Shown one piece after another: positions 1-4,959 of a stretch of 6,339 bases of DNA; position 1 is the first letter of the stretch, and each line of letters begins with the position of its first letter. The translations under genes and the position numbers were made by a program. The DNA is from UBA8437 sp963933195. Lineage in GTDB: Bacteria; Planctomycetota; Planctomycetia; Planctomycetales; Planctomycetaceae. Where the stretch lies: the NCBI GenBank assembly GCA_963933195.1, contig CAWVUS010000299.1, positions 1 to 6,339 of the forward strand. Reading direction: 5' to 3'. The notes beneath the pieces are model-generated. The model did no database searches and was not told the origin of the DNA. It was given only the letters and a program-made list of their open reading frames with translations.

Positions 1-2
1 AA

Positions 3-623
3 GCGGCGTGGCACGAGGCGGCCAACATGGGGCCGTTTCATTTCACCTGGTGGAAAAGCGGCAAGAAGAAACAGACGGTTGCCAAGTTGTTGTGGGACGA
101 CAAGTACCTCTATGTCGGTCACATCTGCCAGGACGAACACATCACCGCACGCTACAAGAACCATGACGACCCGGTTGCCAGGGACGATTGTTTCGAGGTG
201 ATGCTGGCGCCCGATCCCAGTCGGCCGGAGTTCTATTTCAACATCGAGTGGAACGTGCGGGGGGCGTACATCGACGGCCATCGGGCGAATGGACCGAAGA
301 AACCGAGTGTTCCGTGGGTCGCCAAGGGGGTCCGCATCGTGGGCACTTACAAGGGGACTTTGAACGACGATTCGGACAGGGACGAGTCCTGGACGTGTGA
401 GGTGGCCATTCCGCTTGCGAATTTCGCCAAGTATATGAAACGCGCGTCGTTGAAGCCGGGGGACCACTGGAATCTGAACCTGAATCGACATGGCGGTGAC
501 ACGAACATGCAGTACAGCCAATGGTCACGGGCCGACACTTCGAAGCCTTCGTTTCACACACCACACCGGTTCGGGCGGGTGACCTTCGTCAACTCACCGG
601 CTTTGTCCTGGAACTCGCGGTGA
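3..623 (+). CDS. CBM9-like carbohydrate-binding domain protein, C-terminal part (5' truncated by window edge)
   Basis: The frame is open from the left edge, so the ATG at 27 is probably internal and 206 C-terminal residues are visible. Counting from base 3, the segment fits the family 9 carbohydrate-binding / DOMON-like beta-sandwich. It has an AWHEAA strand (residues 2-7), a LWDDKYLYV core (30-38), a D44 that fits the family's usual acidic position, a DDCFEVML strand (61-68), and a C-terminal block with QWSR (173-176) and FHTPHRFGRVTF (184-195), where these domains usually end. Family knowledge suggests binding of sugars or polysaccharide ends, usually in secreted proteins. The N-terminus is outside the window, so a signal peptide or a fused catalytic domain cannot be judged. 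The domain sits at the extreme C-terminus and only about 10 residues follow it. The gene converges on the FGE-like gene with 21 bases between the stops and no obvious terminator hairpin. The family call is fairly secure; the ligand is unknown. Confidence 0.8.
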   Translation, partial: AAWHEAANMGPFHFTWWKSGKKKQTVAKLLWDDKYLYVGHICQDEHITARYKNHDDPVARDDCFEVMLAPDPSRPEFYFNIEWNVRGAYIDGHRANGPKKPSVPWVAKGVRIVGTYKGTLNDDSDRDESWTCEVAIPLANFAKYMKRASLKPGDHWNLNLNRHGGDTNMQYSQWSRADTSKPSFHTPHRFGRVTFVNSPALSWNSR

Positions 624-644
624 GGGCTGGTGCCGTGTGGGCCG

Positions 645-1499
645 TCATTTCTGGCGACCTATTTCACAGACAACACGGAAACCATGGGACGGCCCTTTCA
701 TAAACGTGGAAATCCGATCCCGGAATGAACAACTTGCGGCAGGGAATGCCCAGCCACCACCACGGAGGACGTGGTGGTCCTCGTCCGGGAATTCAGGACC
801 GATTGGATTTTCGACTGGAGAATTGGAATACCACGTGGGGCTGTGCCAATCGCTGCACCATTCCAGAACGTTGCCATGCATGTCGAACAGTCCGAAGCGA
901 TTTGGTGCGAATGAGCCACAGGGCAGGGGGTGGGGCCTGGTTCGGTTCATGTTGGCCGCTGTGGCTTCAAATTGTTCTCCAAATTCGAATCGAGTCGTTG
1001 TCCCCGCCCGGCAGGAGTATTCCCACTCGGCCTCGGTGGGAAGCCTGTAGCGTCTTCCAGCAGTACGTTCTTCGGGTAGATTGCCGAGACGATTGCAGAA
1101 TTCAACGGCGTCCTGCCAGGACACCATTTCCACCGGAAGAGTGTCGGGATCGATGGACCAGCCGAGAGCCTCTTGGCCTCGGCCAACTCGGCGGAACCAG
1201 CTTGGATTGGTCCCCATGACGAGATGAAATTGTTGTTGGGTCACCTCGAATTGTCCCAAGAGAAAATTGTCGGTGAGAGTGACGGGGTGACGAGGTTTTT
1301 CATCGTCCTGGGCGTTCGTGTCGTTGGGAATGGCCCCCATCAGGAATTGTCCCGCTGGAATCCTTCGGAACCGCATGCCAATGCTGTTGATGAGGTCTGG
1401 GGCGGGCCTGGAGATTTGCGGAGACCACAAGAGAGCCGACGCAATTACGGCCAGGCAGCCTGCGAAAATCCATTTCCAATGCGATGGTCGAACATTCAT
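645..1499 (-). CDS. Exported formylglycine-generating-enzyme family (FGE-sulfatase/SUMF1-like) protein, catalytic Cys pair incomplete
   Basis: A 284-residue protein. Residues 1-30 have a short basic/aromatic start and a hydrophobic stretch (about 11-25, IFAGCLAVIASALLW), which reads as an uncleaved membrane anchor or signal peptide, so the domain probably faces the periplasm. Residues 38-280 are a full FGE-sulfatase domain: NSIGMRF (38-44), IPAGQFLMG (47-55), FEVTQQQF (84-91), PVEMVSWQDAVEFCN (122-136), RYRLPTEAEWEYSCRAGT (150-167), NRFGLFDMHGNVLEWC (200-215), LRGGGW (245-250) and HGFRVV (272-277). In true formylglycine-generating enzymes two cysteines after the RGGS(Y/W) motif perform copper-dependent oxidation (human C336 and C341). 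By alignment this protein has F252 at the first site and keeps C257 at the second, so sulfatase-activating activity is doubtful; many family members have other roles. The ATG at 1499 has an AGGA only 2 bases upstream. The beta-helix gene lies 79 bases upstream on the same strand, so co-transcription is plausible. Confidence 0.88.
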   Translation of the reverse strand: MNVRPSHWKWIFAGCLAVIASALLWSPQISRPAPDLINSIGMRFRRIPAGQFLMGAIPNDTNAQDDEKPRHPVTLTDNFLLGQFEVTQQQFHLVMGTNPSWFRRVGRGQEALGWSIDPDTLPVEMVSWQDAVEFCNRLGNLPEERTAGRRYRLPTEAEWEYSCRAGTTTRFEFGEQFEATAANMNRTRPHPLPCGSFAPNRFGLFDMHGNVLEWCSDWHSPTWYSNSPVENPIGPEFPDEDHHVLRGGGWAFPAASCSFRDRISTFMKGPSHGFRVVCEIGRQK

Positions 1500-1578
1500 C
1501 GTCCTGCCACCGGTCGGTGCTTATGCGAGTGTCTCCTTGGCTCGTGGTCACTTGGGAGATCACGCCGATGCTCAGAAC

Positions 1579-2814
1579 TCATTTGCTGGTCCGGGATGCG
1601 ACCGGGCGGGCACCGATAAAACTGCCGGTGGACGAACCCCGTGTGATCCGAGTCGACGTCTTTGGTGACAGGTGCATGAAATTCGGGTCTGCTGGATCGG
1701 TCGAGACAAAGATCGGCCTGGCATTGGTGACAATGCCTTTACCCGGTCCGGCCTGGCCGGCCAGGGTTCCGTGCTTGTTGTCCCAGAACGCACAGAAACT
1801 GGCCTTGTGCAGGTGATCGATCGCGTAGCCATCTACCAGGAAGCCGGCACCAGCGTTGTGGACAAAAAGATTGTTCTTCACCTTCACATCGTCGAGGTGC
1901 CATTTCATGAACAATCCATCACCCCATTTTTTGTCGACACCACCTCCCCAGGCATGGAACCCGTTGTTGAAGATTGTGCAGTTTTCGATCACACCACGAA
2001 TCGGCAAACCTCGCTCACGGTCGCTGGCGGTGAGCAAGCCGGAGACCGGGAAGCAAATGCCCAGTCGCTTGTTGTTCATGATGATGCAGTTGCGTACTGC
2101 AAAATTCACAATGCGTTGTTTTTCGTGGTCGGGTTCAAAATCCAGGCCGACCTGTGGGCTGGTCCCGTTGGTGTTGATGAGGACAGCATTGTCGATGGTG
2201 AGGTCCTCGGCGCTGATGATACTGATCGCATTGCGGTAGGCGTTGGTGATGAGAACATCCTTGATCAGCACGCCCTTGTTGTAGGACGTGCGGGTCATCC
2301 CCCCGACCATAATGCCATCGCCGCCGGCATCCTTGAATGTGAGTCCGAGGAGTTTCACGTTTCGGCTGGCATAAACGACAATAGCGTGGCGGTGCTCGCT
2401 CGGCTTGTAGGGTTTGCCACTGGCGAACAGATCGCGACGCATCTTCAGCGTCGCGCCGTAACCCTTGAGCGTGACGTTCTTCTGAGAAGCGATCTTGAAG
2501 AGTTGGCCATCGACGTAGAATGCTTTGCCAGGCCGGGATTCGATCACTACACCGTTTTCGAGCAGTATCTCCTGGTTGGATGTCAGCCAGATTGTGTCGA
2601 TCAGCCAGGGCACACCCATGTTTGGCACCCAGACTTTTGCCGCCCGAGATTGAATGGCGGACTTGAGTGCGGCGGTTGCGTTCTGGGGATCAAACGGGGC
2701 CCCGGGCATTTTTGAGGCATCGAGATAGCCCGCTGGCGCCGGGGTCGCAGCGGAGGCCGGCAGTGAAAACAGGAGAACCACAGCCGGGGCCAAGTGGGCG
2801 AGAATCTTTGTCAC
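1579..2814 (-). CDS. Secreted right-handed parallel beta-helix (pectate-lyase-like fold) protein
   Basis: A protein of 411 residues if translation starts at the GTG at 2814-2812. The frame is open to an ATG at 2916, but that would add 34 polar residues before the signal peptide. The GTG has a GGAG at the right spacing and gives a classic signal peptide: MTK, a hydrophobic core (about residues 4-18) and an ASA-A cleavage region at 20-23. The mature protein opens with a FDPQNATAALKSAI segment, typical of pectate-lyase-superfamily helices that begin by numbering an entry and expanding it. It then shows repeated short beta-strand rungs (KNVTLKGYGATL, RNVKLLGLTFKDAGGDGIMV, KGVLIKDVLITNAYRNAISI, EDLTIDNAVLINTNG, NFAVRNCIIMNN, RGVIENCTIFNNG, VKVKNNLFVHN). 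The C-terminal ITRGSSTGSFIGARPV motif is a usual end of such proteins. Family members are lyases, hydrolases, epimerases or binding proteins of acidic polysaccharides; I cannot assign catalytic residues. The 217 bases upstream hold no promoter I would defend. Confidence 0.87.
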   Translation of the reverse strand: MTKILAHLAPAVVLLFSLPASAATPAPAGYLDASKMPGAPFDPQNATAALKSAIQSRAAKVWVPNMGVPWLIDTIWLTSNQEILLENGVVIESRPGKAFYVDGQLFKIASQKNVTLKGYGATLKMRRDLFASGKPYKPSEHRHAIVVYASRNVKLLGLTFKDAGGDGIMVGGMTRTSYNKGVLIKDVLITNAYRNAISIISAEDLTIDNAVLINTNGTSPQVGLDFEPDHEKQRIVNFAVRNCIIMNNKRLGICFPVSGLLTASDRERGLPIRGVIENCTIFNNGFHAWGGGVDKKWGDGLFMKWHLDDVKVKNNLFVHNAGAGFLVDGYAIDHLHKASFCAFWDNKHGTLAGQAGPGKGIVTNARPIFVSTDPADPNFMHLSPKTSTRITRGSSTGSFIGARPVASRTSK

Positions 2815-2822
2815 TGTTACTG

Positions 2823-2826
2823 CTCC
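2823..2826 (-). promoter_or_regulatory. Ribosome binding site (GGAG) that decides the beta-helix start
   Basis: On the minus strand a GGAG lies 8 bases before the GTG at 2814. The reading frame beginning there starts directly with a signal peptide, whereas the longer ATG start at 2916 would bury the signal peptide behind 34 mostly polar residues. This supports the GTG start. Confidence 0.6.
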
Positions 2827-3031
2827 GGTGAAGTGTGCACGGCGTGCCACCGCTGTTGTTGAGGCCTTGTTCCGCTTCAGGTGCTCTCGGTGATTGTCAG
2901 TTGAAGCGTCTGCCACACCCCTGTCCAGTGCGTTGATTGCTTGGCGTTGCCGCCGTCGTCAATTCACGAAGACGCCAACGTGGACCATGACCCTGGGATC
3001 CGAGTGCGGGGGGGACTGGTGGTCTTGGACC

Positions 3032-3580
3032 TCATGGATCAGATCTCGGGTGTGAACCGAAAACCTCCTGCAAACGCTCTTTACTCAAACCTCGCAAGGT
3101 GGCGATGTTGTTCACCGGGATCTGAGCCGGGTCCGGGTGTTCAGCGACGGCCCGGCTCATCGTGCTCTCACGCAACAGGTGCAGCAACGGAAATGGAGAA
3201 CGATTTGTCAGATTCTCCAGGTCACCAGGTTTGGTGTCCGCAAACTGGTAGTCGGGGTGAAAGCTGGCAATCTGAAAACATCCGCTCCAATCGTGTTCCT
3301 CGAGGAGTGTGTCGGCGAGATCGAGGAACTGATTGTAGTCGGAGAAATTGTGCAACAGGTTCGGCACGATCAGTAACGTTGTTTCCAGAACCTCGGGATC
3401 AGTCTCCTCCAGGAGGGTGAGTTCAGAGTGGAGATCTTCCAGGAGAACTTGCTCGGACGCTGCGGTTGAAACGGTGAGACGCACACGACCGGCGTGCCAG
3501 GGCTCACCGGCAAAAGGACAAAGGCCTAGCCCCAGTACTGCCTGTTCGAGCCAATTGCGAACCAGAACTGTTTCATTCAT
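3032..3580 (-). CDS. DUF1415 family protein (conserved, function unknown)
   Basis: A 182-residue protein from the ATG at 3580. The frame runs on upstream to an ATG at 3721, but the extra 47 residues do not look like the family, which begins close to the WLE..V.GLGLCPF motif (here residues 10-23). A GAG lies 8 bases before the chosen ATG. Conserved DUF1415 blocks are present in order: GLGLCPFA (17-24), ETTLLIVP (66-73), FSDYNQFLDLAD (79-90), a glycine-to-phenylalanine block with FQIASFHPDYQFA (102-114), LTNRSPFPLLHLLRES (124-139) and IPVNNIATLRGL (154-165). The invariant Cys21, His108, Asp110, Arg127, His134 and Glu138 could form a metal or active site, but this is inference. No signal peptide or membrane segment is seen, so it is probably cytoplasmic. 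The family has no established biochemical role that I know of. It lies 217 bases upstream of the beta-helix gene on the same strand and may be an independent transcription unit. Confidence 0.9.
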   Translation of the reverse strand: MNETVLVRNWLEQAVLGLGLCPFAGEPWHAGRVRLTVSTAASEQVLLEDLHSELTLLEETDPEVLETTLLIVPNLLHNFSDYNQFLDLADTLLEEHDWSGCFQIASFHPDYQFADTKPGDLENLTNRSPFPLLHLLRESTMSRAVAEHPDPAQIPVNNIATLRGLSKERLQEVFGSHPRSDP

Positions 3581-3965
3581 CTGTAGGACTCTTTGTCCAG
3601 AACCGTCCGTGGCCAAGAGGGAGACAATGGTGGTCGGAGCCCACACTCGTGTCAGGTGGAAACATCGCCCCGTTGGCGAATCGTCTCCCGAAGAGTATGT
3701 CAGACTGTAATGAACTTCCACAAACCCGTATTGTCCCGCCCTGCCAATCGAAAAAATGTTGCCCGTCCGTATGCGTTTCTCGCCGTCCTCAACGAGTCAT
3801 CGTCACCACGTCCATTGCAGACAAGTCGTTCCAGCGAGATAACGGTGACATATCTTCTCCGACAGAACGTGCACTCCGGATGACCTCGGACTGTGGCGGC
3901 ACGGGCATGTCGAGAGGAAGCAAAAAAAACCACACCGGAAATGCCCAGACCAATCCAGAAGTCGG
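3581..3965. other. Divergent intergenic region, no convincing gene
   Basis: These 385 bases separate the DUF1415 gene (leftward) from the aldolase gene (rightward), so promoters for both should lie here. Open frames exist (plus 3649-3969 and 3593-3883; minus 3700-3933), but their translations are rich in Arg, Ser, Cys and Thr, resemble no family I know and lack a good ribosome binding site. The only sigma70-like pair I could find for the rightward genes is TTGCAG at 3815-3820 and GATAAC at 3838-3843 with a 17-base spacer; it matches 3/6 and 4/6 of the consensus and is weak. An A8 run is at 3922-3929 with no hairpin next to it. I see no operator, riboswitch or repeat. Confidence 0.5.
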
Positions 3966-4925
3966 ATGATCAAAATGGACTCGAGTATCTTTGAAGGTTG
4001 TGTGCCAGCAATCATGACTCCCTGTCACCAGGACAGGACTCCGGATCACACGAATCTCGTTGCCAAGGCGAAGTCGCTGATTGATGCGGGAATGAATGCC
4101 GTGGTGTACTGCGGTTCGATGGGCGACTGGCCACTGCTGTCGGATGCACAACGGCAGGACGGTGTGAAACAGCTCTGTGAGGCGGGCGTTCCCGTTATCG
4201 TCGGCACGGGCGCCCAGAACCCGGCAACCGCCGCGGCGCACGCGGCTCATGCTCAGCAGGTAGGTGCTCGCGGCTTGATGGTGATTCCTCGGGTCCTGTC
4301 TCGCGGGACGTCGTCGGCCGCACAGCGGTCACACTTTGCCGGTGTACTCGGTGCCGCTCCCGATTTGCCGGCGGTCATCTACAACAGCCCGTACTACGGT
4401 TTCGAGACCAAGGCGGACTTGTTCTTCGACCTCCGTCGCGAGTTTTCCAACCTGGTGGGTTTCAAGGAATTCGGCGGAAGAGACTCGTTGAGCTACGCGG
4501 CCGAGCACATCACGCATGAGGACGATGACGTGCTGTTGATGGTCGGCGTGGACACCCAGGTGTTCCACGGGTTCATTCACTGCGGGGCGGTGGGAGCCAT
4601 CACGGGGATCGGCAATTGTCTGCCCGGACCGGTGCTGACGCTGATTGCCCTCTGCAAACAGGCGGCTTCCGGCGACGTGGAGGCACGGCGATTGGCGGCG
4701 GAACTGGATGAAGCGTTGGAAGTTCTGTCGACATACGACGAGGGTCCGGACCTCGTCCTGTACTACAAGTATCTGCTCGTCCTGTTGGGCGAGGACGAGT
4801 ACACTCTTCATTTCAACGAAACCGATGAATTGTCGGCGAGCCAAAAGCGGTTTGCCGCCTCGCAGCTCCAGTTGTTCCAGTCGTGGTGGGAACATTGGCC
4901 GGGCAAGTCCTACCAGGCCAAGTGA
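3966..4925 (+). CDS. DHDPS / N-acetylneuraminate lyase superfamily class I aldolase, substrate unknown
   Basis: A 319-residue (beta/alpha)8-barrel protein, near the usual family length of about 290-310. Start choice is open: the ATG at 3966 has little ribosome binding site, while the ATG at 3975 (residue 4) has a GGA 8 bases upstream. Family motifs are GCVPAIMTP (11-19), CGSMGDWPLLS (49-59, the family's GTTGE site), VPVIVGTGAQN (75-85), IYNSP (138-142) with the conserved Tyr139, and VGFKEF (164-169) with the Schiff-base Lys167. These enzymes form an imine with pyruvate or a keto acid and perform aldol cleavage or addition in the cytoplasm. Residues that mark true dihydrodipicolinate synthase are changed: the second Thr of GTTGE is Met52, Glu is Asp54, the partner-subunit Tyr after the beta-strand near 108 is Val110, and the substrate-binding Arg after YNxP appears as Tyr144. 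This argues against a DapA role in lysine synthesis and for a sugar-acid or keto-acid aldolase. The secreted propeller gene starts 34 bases downstream, suggesting an operon. Confidence 0.88.
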   Translation: MIKMDSSIFEGCVPAIMTPCHQDRTPDHTNLVAKAKSLIDAGMNAVVYCGSMGDWPLLSDAQRQDGVKQLCEAGVPVIVGTGAQNPATAAAHAAHAQQVGARGLMVIPRVLSRGTSSAAQRSHFAGVLGAAPDLPAVIYNSPYYGFETKADLFFDLRREFSNLVGFKEFGGRDSLSYAAEHITHEDDDVLLMVGVDTQVFHGFIHCGAVGAITGIGNCLPGPVLTLIALCKQAASGDVEARRLAAELDEALEVLSTYDEGPDLVLYYKYLLVLLGEDEYTLHFNETDELSASQKRFAASQLQLFQSWWEHWPGKSYQAK

Positions 4926-4947
4926 CATCGCCAGTCCATGTTTTCGT

Positions 4948-4956
4948 GAGGAGGGG
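4948..4956 (+). promoter_or_regulatory. Strong Shine-Dalgarno (GAGGAGGGG) for the GTG-started propeller gene
   Basis: GAGGAGGGG lies just upstream of a GTG at 4960, with 5 bases between the AGGAGG core and the start. It sits in the 34-base gap after the aldolase stop at 4923-4925. It supports GTG initiation of a frame that has no early ATG, and tight coupling of the two genes. Confidence 0.75.
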
Positions 4957-4959
4957 AAG

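Noticed and set aside
725..1219. A 164-residue plus-strand frame opposite the FGE-like gene.
   Set aside because: It is antisense to a complete FGE domain and shows Arg/Gly/Pro-rich, non-protein-like composition.
1508..1521. Inverted repeat CACCG-GT-CGGTG between the beta-helix and FGE-like genes as a terminator or operator.
   Set aside because: The stem is only 5 bases with a 2-base loop and no T-run follows; it is likely chance.
1672..2715. A 347-residue plus-strand open frame antisense to the beta-helix gene.
   Set aside because: It lies within the strongly supported beta-helix gene, and its translation has no domain I recognise. Long antisense frames are expected opposite GC-rich genes.
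2817..2916. N-terminal extension of the beta-helix protein to an ATG at 2916.
   Set aside because: The signal peptide would be internal, and the GTG at 2814 has a well-placed GGAG.
2934..2962. TTGACG at 2957-2962 (minus strand) as the -35 box of a beta-helix promoter.
   Set aside because: The hexamer 17 bases downstream is CAATCA, a poor match to a -10 box.
3919..3930. A8 run upstream of the aldolase gene as a terminator on the minus strand.
   Set aside because: No GC-rich hairpin precedes the T-run, and no minus-strand gene ends here.
4329..4928. A 199-residue minus-strand open frame opposite the aldolase gene.
   Set aside because: It overlaps the complete aldolase gene, which has clear family motifs; the translation resembles a codon-bias shadow.
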